From positions 14,837 through 78,836 of the forward strand of contig CAVQNF010000023.1 of assembly GCA_963713805.1 (NCBI GenBank): a DNA stretch of 64,000 bases. Direction: 5' to 3'. Shown here piece by piece: positions 18,751 through 28,554 of the stretch. Source of the DNA: GAS188 sp963713805. Lineage in GTDB: Bacteria; Pseudomonadota; Alphaproteobacteria; Rhizobiales; Beijerinckiaceae. The translations under genes and the position numbers were made by a program. The notes beneath the pieces are model-generated. The model ran no database searches. It was not told where the DNA came from and saw nothing but the letters and a program-made list of their open reading frames with translations. Every line of letters starts with the position of its first letter. Within the stretch, counting starts at the first letter, position 1.

Positions 18751-20364
18751 ATGGAGAGTTACATGGGTTTGTTCCTGCGAGGCCCACGCCTCGTCATGGC
18801 CGCCACGAGCGCGGCCCTCCTCGTCTTCACCTCCCTGGCGGTTGCGCAAGAAGGCGAGCCCGCGGCCAAGCCCGGCGCGCCCCATTCGGCCGCGACCGCA
18901 ATCGCGCCTTCGGGCGAGCGTCCGGAAGGGCAGCCGGGGCAAGGCCATGGACCGGCCCCGGCGCCCAGCCAAGCAAGCGAGCTGCATCGCCTGCCGCCCG
19001 ATTCCACCACGAAGCAAACGCTCACCCTTCCGGGCCGCACCCTCAATTTCAGCGCGACCGCGGGCTCGATCAGGATTTACGACGGGAAGGGCGAGCCTCA
19101 GGCCGATATCGCCTACACGGCCTATCAGCTCGACGGCGCGGAAGCGAAATCGCGGCCCGTGACCTTCGTCTTCAACGGCGGGCCGGGCTCGGCCTCGGCC
19201 TGGCTTCAATGCGGCAATGCGGGGCCTTGGCGCTTGTCGATGACGAGCGAGGCGGCCTTTCCTTCGGCGCCTCCCGTTCTCGTTCCGAATGCCGAGACCT
19301 GGCTCGATTTCACCGATCTCGTCTTCATCGACCCTGCCGGCACCGGCTATAGCCGCTTCGTCGCGACGGGCGATGAGGTGCGCAAGTACTTCTACTCGGT
19401 CGACGGGGACGCGGCCTCGGTCGCCGTCACCATCAGGCGCTGGCTCGAGCAGGCGAACCGCATGCTCTCGCCGAAATATATTCTGGGCGAGAGCTATGGC
19501 GGCATCAGGGGGCCGCGCACCGTCTGGAACTTGCAGAAGGAACAAGGGGTCGGCATCAGCGGCCTGATTCTCGTTTCGCCTCTCCTCGACTTCCGCGAAT
19601 TCCGGGGCTCGAGCCTCCTGCAATATGTCGCGAGCCTTCCCAGCATGGCGGCCGTGATGCGCGAGACGAAAGGCCCCGTGACCCGCGCCGATGTGCAAGA
19701 TGTCGAGCGCTACGCCGCGTCGGATTTCCTCATCGACGAGCTGAAAGGCCAGAGCGACCCGCAAGCGCTCGACCGGCTGAGCGACAAGGTCGCATCCCTC
19801 ATCGGGCTCGATCGAAGCTTCGTGCGCCGTCTCGGGGCGCAAATTCCCCCCGAAGCCTTCCGGCGCGAGCTCGACCGGCGTCAGGCCAAGGTGACCAGCG
19901 CCTATGACGCGACCGTCACCGGCTATGATCCCTTCCCCGACTCCTACTTCAGCCGTTTCCAGGACCCGCTCATCGATGCGCTGAGTGCGCCGATGACGAG
20001 CGCCATGGTCGATCTTTATGAGCATCGGCTCGATTGGAAGCCCGACGGGCATTATGAGCTCTTGAGCGACGCCGTGAACCGCTCGTGGAATTGGGGCGGC
20101 GGCCTCAACCCACCCGAATCGCTGACGCAGCTTCGCGAGGCCCTGGCGCTCGACCCCAAGCTCAAGGTGCTCGTCGCCCATGGCTTGTTCGACCTCGTCA
20201 CCCCCTATTTCGGCTCGAAGATGGAGCTCGATCAGCTCCCCCGTTACGGCTCGCCGGATCGGGTACGCCTCGTCGTCTATCCCGGAGGCCATATGTTCTA
20301 TTCGCGCGACGCCTCTCGCGCCGCCTTGCGGGACGAAGCCAAGGCGATGATGAGCGTCGATTAG
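18751..20364 (+). CDS. serine carboxypeptidase family S10 protein
   Basis: Probable exported peptidase of 537 residues, intact. The N-terminal segment (RLVMAATSAALLVFTSLAVAQ) looks like a signal peptide. VTFVFNGGPGSASAW is the oxyanion region and YILGESYGGIRGPR carries the catalytic Ser in GESYGG. Asp is expected in the VLVAHGLFDLVTPY region, and His lies in YPGGHMFYSRDASR. Bacterial S10 members like this are usually described as putative carboxypeptidases. ATGs at 18751 and 18763 are possible starts. The gap to the divergent SIMPL gene (18568-18750) should hold both promoters. Confidence 0.88.
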   Translation: MESYMGLFLRGPRLVMAATSAALLVFTSLAVAQEGEPAAKPGAPHSAATAIAPSGERPEGQPGQGHGPAPAPSQASELHRLPPDSTTKQTLTLPGRTLNFSATAGSIRIYDGKGEPQADIAYTAYQLDGAEAKSRPVTFVFNGGPGSASAWLQCGNAGPWRLSMTSEAAFPSAPPVLVPNAETWLDFTDLVFIDPAGTGYSRFVATGDEVRKYFYSVDGDAASVAVTIRRWLEQANRMLSPKYILGESYGGIRGPRTVWNLQKEQGVGISGLILVSPLLDFREFRGSSLLQYVASLPSMAAVMRETKGPVTRADVQDVERYAASDFLIDELKGQSDPQALDRLSDKVASLIGLDRSFVRRLGAQIPPEAFRRELDRRQAKVTSAYDATVTGYDPFPDSYFSRFQDPLIDALSAPMTSAMVDLYEHRLDWKPDGHYELLSDAVNRSWNWGGGLNPPESLTQLREALALDPKLKVLVAHGLFDLVTPYFGSKMELDQLPRYGSPDRVRLVVYPGGHMFYSRDASRAALRDEAKAMMSVD

Positions 20365-20435
20365 GTTCGGGACGGCCCACCCCGAACGGAGACCGCGAAA
20401 AGCGGAAATCGGACTTTAGCTTCGCATGATCCCCA

Positions 20436-20475
20436 AGAACACTGGATGCCCGCCTTCGCGGGCATGAGCGGAGAG
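20436..20475. repeat. half-copy of the palindromic repeat
   Basis: GAACACTGGATGCCCGCCTTCGCGGGCATGAGCG matches the closing arm of the repeat units at 12731-12935 and forms its own CCCGC-CTTC-GCGGG hairpin. It lies between the convergent S10 peptidase and RND pump genes, where a bidirectional terminator would be useful. Confidence 0.65.
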
Positions 20476-20506
20476 GTTTCACCGCCTCGCTAGTTCACGC
20501 GCCTGA

Positions 20507-23500
20507 TCAGAGCGCGCCGTCCCCTACTCGGCCGGCTGAGGCGAGCGAGGCGGGCGAAGGCAGGGGCGCCGGCTCGGCCAATTCGCCTTCCGCCTCGCGC
20601 ACGCGCTTTTCTTCCGCGCCCGCGATCCATTGCTCGATCTTGTCGAGATACACATAGATCACGGGCGTGATGTAAAGCGTGAGCAATTGCGAGACCGCGA
20701 GGCCGCCGACCACCGCGATGCCGAGCGGCTGGCGAAGCTCCGAGCCCGCGCCCGCGCCGACCGCGATCGGCATGACGCCGCAGAGCGCCGCGAAGGTCGT
20801 CATCATGATCGGGCGGAAGCGCAGCATGCAGGCTTCCTGGATCGCCTCCGCGGCCGGAATGCCGCGCCGGCGCCGCGTGATCGCGACATCGATCATCATG
20901 ATCGCGTTCTTCTTCACGATGCCGATCAGCATGAGCACGCCGATGATGGCGATGACGGAAAGGTCGAGGCCGAAGAACTCGAGCGAGAGCACCGCGCCGA
21001 GGCCCGCCGACGGCAGGCCGGAGAGGATCGTGATCGGGTGGATGAAGCTCTCGTAGAGAATGCCGAGCACCATGTAGATCACGACCACGGCCGCCAGCGA
21101 GCAGAAGCCCTTGCCCGGCAAGCGCCTCCTGGAAGAGCTGCGCCGAGCCGGTGAACACGGTCGACGACCGTCACCGGCATGTTGATGTCGCGCTCGGCGG
21201 CGCGGATCGCGGCGATCGCCTGGCCGAGCGCGATGCCGTCGCCGAGGTTGAAGGAGAAGGTCGACCGCCGGCAGTTGGCTCTGCCGGTTCACGGTGAGCG
21301 GACCGACGCGAGGGCACGATCGTCGCGACCGCGCTCAGCGGCACGTTCTGGCCGCTCGCCGAGGTGACATAGACGCGCGACAAGCGCGGTGGGGTCGGCC
21401 TGGAAGTCCGCGTTGGCCTGGATGATCACCTGATAGTCGTTCGACGGCGTGTAGATCGTCGAGATCTGGCGCGTGCCGAAGGCGTTGTAGAGCGCGTTGC
21501 GGATCTGATCGGCCGTGACGCCGAGAATGCCCGCGCGATCGCGGTCGATCTTGATGGTGCGCTGCGGATTGCGCAATCTGCAGGTCGATGTCGACGTCGC
21601 GCAGGATCGGGATCTTGCGCAGCTTCTCGAGGAGCGTCGGCGCGAGCTCGAAAAGCTCGTTCAGATCGCGGGCCCGTCACGATGTACTGATAGAGCGCCT
21701 TCGACGGGCGCCCGCCGGTGAGGTTGAGGTTCTGCACCGGCTGGGCGACGAAGGTGATCCCGGGCACCGACGTGCTCGCCTGGCGCAGGCGCGCCATGAC
21801 CTGGAACACGCTGTCGCGTTCGGCGCGCGGCTTCAGCGCGATGAAGAAGAAGCCCTGGTTGGTGGTCGACGAAGCCGATCACCGAGATGTAATAATCGAC
21901 GGCCGGGTCCTTGCGGATGACATCGGCGAGCGCTTGCTGGCGCGCCGCCATCGCCTGGAAGGAGGTGTCGGCCGCGGCCTCCGAAATGCCGCGAATGAAG
22001 CCGGTGTCCTCGAGCGGGAAGAAGCCCTTGGGCACGTCGAGATAGAGCTTCACGCTGAGCGCGAGCGTCGCGAAGGTCACGAGCAGCATGAGGAAGCGCG
22101 ACCTTGAGCGCGAAGCCTGAGCGTGACCCGATAGGCATTCTGCATGGCGCCGAACACCGCATCGACTGCGCGCTCGAACCAGTTCGCCTCCGCGCCATGG
22201 CGTTCGGGCGCGCAACACGCGCGCGCACACCATCGGCGTCAGCGTCAGCGAAACGAGGCCCGACACCAGGATCGCGATCGAGATCGTGCCGGCGAATTCG
22301 CGGAACACGCGGCCGACGATGCCGCCCATGAAGAACACCGGAATGAACACCGCCACGAGCGACATGGTGATCGACAGAATGGTGAAGCCGATCTCGCGCG
22401 AGCCCTTGAGCGCGGCCGCGAACGGCTTCTCGCCTTCCTCGATGTGGCGGACGATGTTCTCGAGCATCACGATGGCGTCGTCGACCACGAAGCCGACGCT
22501 CAGCGTGAGGGCGAGCAGCGAGATGTTGTCGATCGAATAGCCGAGCACATGCATCGCGGCGAAGGTGCCGACGAGCGAGATGGGAAGCGCCAGCGCCGGG
22601 ATCACGGTCGCCGACAGCGCGCTTGAGGAACAGGAAGATGACGATGATGACGAGGACGATGGCGATGCCGAGCGTCTTCTCGCACATCCGCGACCGCGTT
22701 GCGGATCGGGATCGAGCGGTCGAGCAGCACGTTCAGCTTCACCGACGGAGGAAGCTGCGGCCTGATAGGCGGCGAGATGGTCCTTGACCTCGTCGACGAC
22801 ATCGATCGTGTTGGCGTCCGATTGACGATAGATCGCGACCTGAATCGATCGGCGTCGTTGCCGAACCAGGCGGCGTTCTGATCGTTTTCGATGCCGTCGA
22901 CCGCGACCGCGACATCGCGCAAGCGGATCGGCTGCGCCGTTGTGGACCGCGACCACGATGTTCGAATAGTCCGCGGCGTGCAGCAACTGTCCGTCGGTCT
23001 CGAGCGTGATGCGCTGCTTGTCGCCGCGCATCTCGCCGACCGGCGTGTTGGAGTTCGCGGCCGAGACGGCATTCTTCACGTCGTCGAGCGTCAAGCCGCG
23101 CGCCGCCACGGCGTCCGGATCGACATGGATGCGCACGGCGAAGCGCTGGATGCCGAAAATCTGCACCTGCGACACGCCGGGAAGCTGCGAGATCTGCTGC
23201 TGCAGCACCGTCTCGGCATAATCGTTGACGGTCGTGAGCGGCAGGGTCGCGGAGGTGAGCGACAGGAACAGGACCGCGAAATCGCCGGGGTTCACCTTGC
23301 GGAACGAGGGGGCTGCGGGAAGCTCGGGCGGCAATTTGCGCGCCGCGGTCGAGATCGCCGATTGCACGTCGAGCGCGGCGCCGTCGATGTTGCGGTCGAG
23401 CGAGAACTGCATGACGATCTGCGTGGCGCCGATCGAGGAGCTCGAGGTCATCGAGCTGACGCCGGAGATCGTGGCGAATTGGCGCTCGAGGGGCGCGGCC

Positions 23501-23692
23501 ACCGAAGACGCCATGGTCTCCGGCGCTGGCGCCCGGGCAAGCGTCGCGTAGACCGAGATCGTCGGGAAATCGACATTGCGGCAAGGCCGCCACCGGAAGC
23601 TGGCGGAAAGCGAAAGTGCCGAAGATGACGAAGGAGAGCATGACCAGCGTCGTCATCACCGGACGACGGATGCACAGCTCCGAGATGTTCAT
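20507..23692 (-). CDS. RND efflux permease (HAE1/AcrB family), frameshifted
   Basis: Inner-membrane proton-driven multidrug pump of about 1060 residues. It starts MNISELCIRRPVMTTLVMLSFVIFGTFAFRQLPVAALP. Further pieces are the porter-domain LSLTSATLPLTTVNDYAETVLQQQISQLPGVSQVQIFG, the proton-relay helix LSVGFVVDDAIVMLENIVRHIE (DD pair), and FMGGIVGRVFREFAGTISIAILVSGLVSLTLTPMVCARVL. The C-terminal helices SVIAIIGVLMLIGIVKKNAIMMIDVAI and PIMMTTFAALCGVMPIAVGAGAGSELRQPLGIAVVGGL complete it. At least eight indels are spread through it (for example near 23580, 22930, 22690, 22110, 21680, 21570 and 21160). The start overlaps the adaptor's stop by four bases (ATGA). Confidence 0.92.
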
Positions 23693-25116
23693 GGATCAGC
23701 CCCCTCCTCGGCGCTTGTCCTGAAGGGTGCGTCACGGGCGTGCCGTCGGTGAGGCGCAAGCTGCCCGTCGGTGACGACCGTCTCGCCGCCTCTGAGGCCC
23801 GTCGAGATGACCGCGGTCGCGCCCTCGAAACGGTCGACCGTCACGGGCTTCACCTTGGCGACCCCGTGCTCGATGACGAAGACGATATTGCCGTCTTGCG
23901 AGCTTCGCACCGCGTTGCGCGGCACGATGACCGTCTCCTCGTCCCGCCCGAGGGTGACGGTCACATTGCACAAGAGCCCCGGCCAGAGGCCCTCGTCGGC
24001 GTTGTCGAACACGCCCTCACGCCGATGTTGCCCGAGGTCGAAATCGACCGAATTGTCGATCGCGGCGACCTTGCCTTCCGCCGAGACGTCGCTTCCCTGC
24101 ACGGTCGCCACGACCGGCGCGCCGCCGCGCCCGTTCGCGCTCTGCAAGGCTCGAGAACAGGTTCTGCGGCAGGGAGAAATTCACATAGATCGGCTGGATC
24201 TGGTTGACGGTGACGAGCGTGCCGCTCGTATCGCCGGTGCGGATGGCGCTGCCCTCGCGCTGGAGGCCGATGCCGACGCGGCCCGCCACCGGCGAGGTGA
24301 TGGTGTAGTAGCTGCGCTGCACGCGCAGATTGTCGAGCGCGGCCTGGTCGGCGAGCAAGCTCGCCTCGGCGAGCGCTTCGGCCGTCTGGGCGTTCTGCAG
24401 ATTGAGGATCGAGCCCGCGTTCGTCTTGGCGAGCGTGTCGTTGCGCACAAAGTCGCGCTTCGTCTGCACGATCTGCGACTGGTCCTTGGCGACGACGGCT
24501 TCGGCCTGGCGGATCTGGGCGTCGACCTGGCGGGCGTCGAGCTCATAGAGCACATCCCCCTCGGCGCACCGCCTGTCCGTCCCGGAAGCAGCACCTTGGC
24601 GATCTGGCCGTCGACGCGCGTGCGCACCGTGATCGAGGCCATGGATTTCGCCCTGCCCACCGCCTCGGCCGTGATCGGCGCCGGCGCGTTTCTCGCTCAC
24701 GCTCGTGAGCACGGGCACGGCCTCGGCGGGCGCGGCGGGAGGGAGGTTGGTTGCTCGCGGCCGGCTCGGCACTCGCCATCTGCACCGGGGCCGTCGGCGG
24801 ATCGGTTCGCCTGGTCCTGAGCCGCCGAAAGAAAAACGGCCGCTCAATCCAACCGCGAGCAAGAAGCCGAAGGCGGCGACGACGGCCGCGGCCGAAAGCA
24901 TATAGGACACGATCGCCAGGGTGCTGCGGGCGCGGCTTACGCGGCGCGGTTTTGGCGACGCGGCTTCGTGGCCCGTCGGCAGCCGGAGACCGCGGCCTCC
25001 TGGCTCGCCGCGTCCGCCCCCACGACGATGTCCTCCCTTTCGTCGAAGGAGGCTTCTTGCTTTCTTCGTTTCGCATCAGCACCCGCCGCCTCCCCCTCCG
25101 GCCGCGCCGATAGCAT
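23689..25116 (-). CDS. RND efflux periplasmic adaptor (membrane fusion protein), frameshifted
   Basis: HlyD/AcrA-type adaptor linking the RND pump to an outer-membrane channel, about 475 residues. An N-terminal polar stretch (MLSARPEGEAAGADAKRRKQEASFDE, then ATKPRRQNRA) precedes a membrane helix IVSYMLSAAAVVAAFGFLLAVGL. The lipoyl/hairpin part contains VLYELDARQVDAQIRQAEAVVAKDQSQIVQTKRDFVRNDTLAKTNAGS and the barrel YYTITSPVAGRVGIGLQREGSAIRTGD. The C-terminal FDNADEGLWPGLLCNVTVTLGRDEETVIVPRNAVRSSQDG is the membrane-proximal domain. Frameshifts occur near 24915, 24830, 24690, 24580, 24150 and 24015. The start at 25116 is the least certain boundary. Confidence 0.88.
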
Positions 25117-25374
25117 GTCGCGAGAGGGAAGTCTCTGCAATCAAAGGCGATATCGGCCGAGCAGCCTCGACCAGACAGCCAATTCGGGGCCCAGTCGGAG
25201 CTCGAGCGCTCCCGGCGCTCGATTTCGATCGCTCTTCGGCGCTGGAAAATAAAGGAAGCGGCAGCTTGAGTCGAATCAGTGCCCGGGATCACGGAATAGG
25301 CGTGTCGCCACATCGGGAGAATCAGCTCGAAGATGCCGCCCTGCGGTGCACGGGCGCAAGGCGTGCGGCCTCGC

Positions 25375-25844
25375 TCAATTTTGCCCGGAAGCCTTGACCG
25401 CTTCGTCCAGGGCCGCGATGACCGAGGCGTCGGGATGGCCGAAGAGGCGAGGCGCCTTTCCCGCCTCACGAGCTTGGCGAAGGCTTGCGATCCGTCGGGC
25501 GCGAAGACCACGTAGAGCATGTTGGCGGCGCAATCATGCGGCTTGCAGAGCGTCGCCAGCGAAAATGCCCGGTGGCCGACCGGAACCAGATGGGCCGGCG
25601 TGTTCACGCCTTGCCCGGTGAGGGCGAAATCCTCGATCCAGCCCGGTACGTCGTGCTCCTTCGCGAGCATCCGCGTCCAGGCGCTGCGATAGGGCTCGGT
25701 GCGAATGAGATCGAGAAGATAGGCGCCGGCCCGCGCCATGGCGAAGCTCACCCAAAAACCGAGGACGAGAGCCGCCAGCGGCATGCCCGGGAGGACCGTC
25801 CTCGCAAGGCGGCCCGCGACTTTATGCGACATGATTTTCCTCAT
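25375..25844 (-). CDS. Ivy-type C-type lysozyme inhibitor, one frameshift
   Basis: Periplasmic inhibitor of vertebrate-type lysozyme, about 156 residues. The N-terminus PLAALVLGFWVSFAMARA is a signal segment. The mature part matches Ivy closely: AGAYLLDLIRTEPYRSAWTRML, VPGWI, VNTPAHLVPVGHRAFSLATLC, and the signature CKPHDC at residues 100-105, the inhibitory loop in this family. YVVFAPDGSQAFAKLV follows, and after an indel near 25460 the tail RLFGHPDASVIAALDEAVKASGQN ends at the TGA at 25375. An ATG at 25844 follows a GGAGGGTGAG ribosome-binding site. Such proteins protect peptidoglycan from host or competitor lysozymes. Confidence 0.85.
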
Positions 25845-25957
25845 CAGCTCACCCTCCTTCGCGGCGAAGCGCGTGTTCGCCGCGTCCCGAGGCCTGCACG
25901 CAACAAGGTCAGCGATCGCGGCCGTCGACAATAGCCGGCGAAGTGGACGCGATCCGT

Positions 25958-26002
25958 CTCCTCCATCTTTTCCGTCTTTTCCTTCTTTTCCGTCTATTCC
26001 GC
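25958..26002. repeat. degenerate 9-bp tandem repeat (CTTTTCCGT)
   Basis: Units CTTTTCCGT, CTTTTCCTT, CTTTTCCGT and CTATTCCGC follow one another, with a weaker unit before them. They lie in the gap between the ivy-like gene and rpsU. They would encode Gly-Lys-Asp-like triplets on the minus strand but no supported gene covers them. Confidence 0.55.
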
Positions 26003-26250
26003 CAGGGCGCGGTCGAGCGGGCTCTCGCGATTTGCCCTGGCCATTCTTCCTTGTCACTTCGGGCAACTTCGGCAATGGACAGACGCCCCGATTTCGGCTA
26101 GAGCGCGAGCGAATTTCAGTCGTCGCCCAGGCGATGATGACGCTTAGCCGGGTTCAAGCTTCGCCGAGCCGGTTCGCAGCTCGGCTGTCGCCATGCGAGG
26201 CTCGGCTCGACGGATTGTAACGGTTCAACTCGTTTCGGCAAGGACAAGAC

Positions 26251-26481
26251 GTGCAGGTTCTCGTTCGCGACAACAATGTGGATCAGGCTCTTCGGGCGCT
26301 CAAGAAGAAATTGCAGCGCGAGGGCGTCTTCCGCGAAATGAAGCTTCGCGACCATTACGAGAAGCCGTCCGAGAAGCGAGCCCGCGAGAAGGCCGAGGCG
26401 GTGCGCCGGGCCCGCAAGGTGGCACGCAAGCGGGCGCAGCGCGATGGCCTCTTGCCCGTGAAGGCGAAGCCGGTTCGCTGA
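26251..26481 (+). CDS. rpsU: 30S ribosomal protein S21
   Basis: Small basic ribosomal protein of 76 residues. It opens QVLVRDNNVDQALRALKKKLQREGVFREMKLRDHYEKPSEKRAREKAEAVRRARK, the classic S21 pattern with an alphaproteobacterial basic tail. The start is GTG at 26251, after an AAGGAC site. Intact and monocistronic as far as can be seen. Confidence 0.95.
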   Translation: MQVLVRDNNVDQALRALKKKLQREGVFREMKLRDHYEKPSEKRAREKAEAVRRARKVARKRAQRDGLLPVKAKPVR

Positions 26482-26753
26482 AGCCTAGGCTCGCCCGGAA
26501 GGGTTCGCGAGGCGACGAGGGTGGCGAGAGCTTTGCGCCGTTCCTGGCGGATCGATTCCGATGGATGGTCCCATTCGTCGGCAAAATCCAGGCAGAATTC
26601 GATAAAGTTGTGGTCAGGCCCTTGCCGACGCGTCATACCATTCGTCGGTGCCCGACCACGGCAAGCGAGATGATCGGGCCGTCGATGGGCGGCACACGGA
26701 TGATCGTGACGCGATTACGCGTAGGCTCATGCGGTTTTGGGAATAACGGCGGC

Positions 26754-27630
26754 ATGGACCTGATGGTTTCGCGGTCGAATTTCGTTCAGGCCGGACAATT
26801 CGCGCCTGCGGCGCCCTTGGCCTCGTGGCCGCGCTTTCGGCATGCGAGTGGGCCGTCGCCTCGCGAGATCCGGGCGTCGCCGTGGTGGACAACAAGGCAG
26901 ACCCCGCCGCCACCTCGGCCAATATGTCCTCGCTCAGCGCCATCATCGCTCGCAACCCGAATGATGCCCAGGCCTACAACACCCGCGGCGCGGCCTTCGC
27001 CAAGACCGGGCATTTCAGCGAGGCGATCGCCGACTTCACCAAGGCGATCCAGCTCCAGCCCGATTTCGCCGCGGCCATGACCAATCGCGCGCTCGCCTAT
27101 CGCCAGACCAACCGCAACGACGCGGCGCTCGTCGATTTCAATCGCGCCATCGCGGCCAATCCGAGCTACGGCCCGGCCTATCTCGGGCGCGGCAATCTCG
27201 AGCGCGCGCAAGGGTCGCTTTCGACCAGGCGCTCGCCGATCTCGATCAGGCGATCCGCTTCGCGCCGGAATCGGCCGAAGCGCTGCATGCCCGTGGCCTC
27301 ATCCGCCAGCGGCAAGGCAATCATCAGGCGGCGATTTCCGATTTCGGCGCCGCGATCGACCGCAATCCCTTCGCGGCCCCGCCCTATCAGGCGCGCGGCC
27401 AGAGCTATCTGGCGCTCGGGCAATATCAAATGGCGCTCGACGATTTCAACGCCGCGCTGAACGTCGACAACAAGAACGCCGATGCCTGGGCCGGAAGAGG
27501 CGTCGCCGACGAGAAGCTCGGGCACAAGACCGAGGCGGTGGAATCCTACCAGCAGGCGCAGACATTGGATAACGGCAACGCGATGGCGCGTGCCGGATTG
27601 TCGCGGCTGCAGAGCGGCAGGGTGCTCTAA
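26754..27630 (+). CDS. tetratricopeptide-repeat protein, probable lipoprotein, frameshifted
   Basis: About 290 residues. After an indel near 26810 the N-terminal segment reads RACGALGLVAALSACEWAVAS, a lipobox-like LSAC, so lipid anchoring at that Cys is likely. TPR units follow: NPNDAQAYNTRGAAFAKTGHFSEAIADFTKAIQLQPD, FAAAMTNRALAYRQTNRNDAALVDFNRAIAANPS, then after a shift near 27215 AEALHARGLIRQRQGNHQAAISDFGAAIDRNP, YLALGQYQMALDDFNAALNVDN and ADEKLGHKTEAVESYQQAQTLD. TPR proteins bind partner proteins; no partner is visible. It overlaps the GNAT gene's end convergently. Confidence 0.8.
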
Positions 27631-28142
27631 TCGGATTTCTTGTCGCGCGCCTGGGCCTGCGACGCTGTCGCGATCGGCAAGAACATGCGGCGGGTTTCGT
27701 CGGGGATCAGAGTGAAGCCAATAGCTTCATAGAAGGTGATTGCCCGCTGATCCTTGGCATCGACGACGAGAGCAAAAGCCCCGATCCCGAAGCTGTCCGT
27801 GCGCATCAGAGCGTCGGCGACAAGAGCGCGGCCAAGGCCTTTACCCTGATGCTTGGTCGCGATCGCCAGCCGCCCCAAAAGCATGGCGGGAACGACCGGA
27901 TAGCGCGGCAGTCGCTTCGTCAGATCCGCCGGCAACGAATCCAATGGCACGCTCGTTGCGGCGAGCGTGTAAAATCCCGCGACTTCGCTCGCGTCATCGA
28001 GCGCCACAAAGCATGCGGCTATTCGGCGTTTGATATCCTGAAGCGCGAGTTCCCGTAGATAACGATCGAGCGCCTCCACGCCGGACCGAAAAGAGCTGCG
28101 ACCATGCTCGCGCGTGAGCGCTTGGGTGACGAAACTCGTCAC
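27627..28142 (-). CDS. GNAT acetyltransferase, TacT-like toxin
   Basis: GNAT-fold protein of 171 residues, intact. FRSGVEALDRYLRELALQDIKRRIAACFVALDD is the N-terminal part shared by tRNA-acetylating toxins. The acetyl-CoA site is LLGRLAIATKHQGKGLGRALVADAL (QGKGLG), and AKDQRAITFYEAIGFTLIPDETRRMFLPI is the C-terminal half with the conserved Tyr. TacT-type toxins acetylate aminoacyl-tRNA and stop translation; assignment to that activity follows from the fold and the DUF1778 neighbour. Its ATG overlaps the antitoxin's stop (ATGA). Confidence 0.85.
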   Translation of the reverse strand: MTSFVTQALTREHGRSSFRSGVEALDRYLRELALQDIKRRIAACFVALDDASEVAGFYTLAATSVPLDSLPADLTKRLPRYPVVPAMLLGRLAIATKHQGKGLGRALVADALMRTDSFGIGAFALVVDAKDQRAITFYEAIGFTLIPDETRRMFLPIATASQAQARDKKSD

Positions 28143-28426
28143 CGCGCCTCTCGAACAAGACGGCGATGATTCGCGAATGCTTTTCGTAAGCCCGCGGTCG
28201 GAGCGGGCGGATTGACGATCGCTTCCGCGAAGGCGCGTTGTCCGGCGACCGAGAGCCGGACGATTTCCGTTTCCCCAATCGTTCGATTCGCGGCATCCTG
28301 CGCGGCGCTCACGACAAAATCGCTGATGCTGCGTCCCTGAATTTCAGCCGCGCGCTTGACGACCGCGAGCATATCGGGAGCGATGCGCGCTTCTATACGC
28401 GCCGTGCGGGCGGATTTTCGAGACAT
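28139..28426 (-). CDS. DUF1778 (TacA-like) antitoxin
   Basis: Ribbon-helix-helix protein of 95 residues. RIEARIAPDMLAVVKRAAEIQGRSISDFVVSAAQDAANRTI is the DUF1778 DNA-binding part; the C-terminal tail (NPPAPTAGLRKAFANHRRLV) is the toxin-neutralising segment in this family. It is translated first and overlaps the toxin gene by four bases, so the pair is likely autoregulated by the RHH domain. Confidence 0.87.
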   Translation of the reverse strand: MSRKSARTARIEARIAPDMLAVVKRAAEIQGRSISDFVVSAAQDAANRTIGETEIVRLSVAGQRAFAEAIVNPPAPTAGLRKAFANHRRLVREAR

Positions 28427-28554
28427 CGCGCAACCTCCCTTTTATCCCTGGAAGTACGGTAAAACGCCGGACAAGTCAAAGATGGGCTTGGAGGGTGCCG
28501 GACGCAAGCAAGCGAGACAAATGGCGGGTTTCCTTGAACTTGCCCTCTCGTCAG

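Noticed and set aside
25845..26075. N-terminal extension of the Ivy protein with Gly-Lys-Asp repeats
   Set aside because: The Gly-rich run is just the translated 9-bp tandem repeat, and a strong ribosome-binding site precedes the ATG at 25844.
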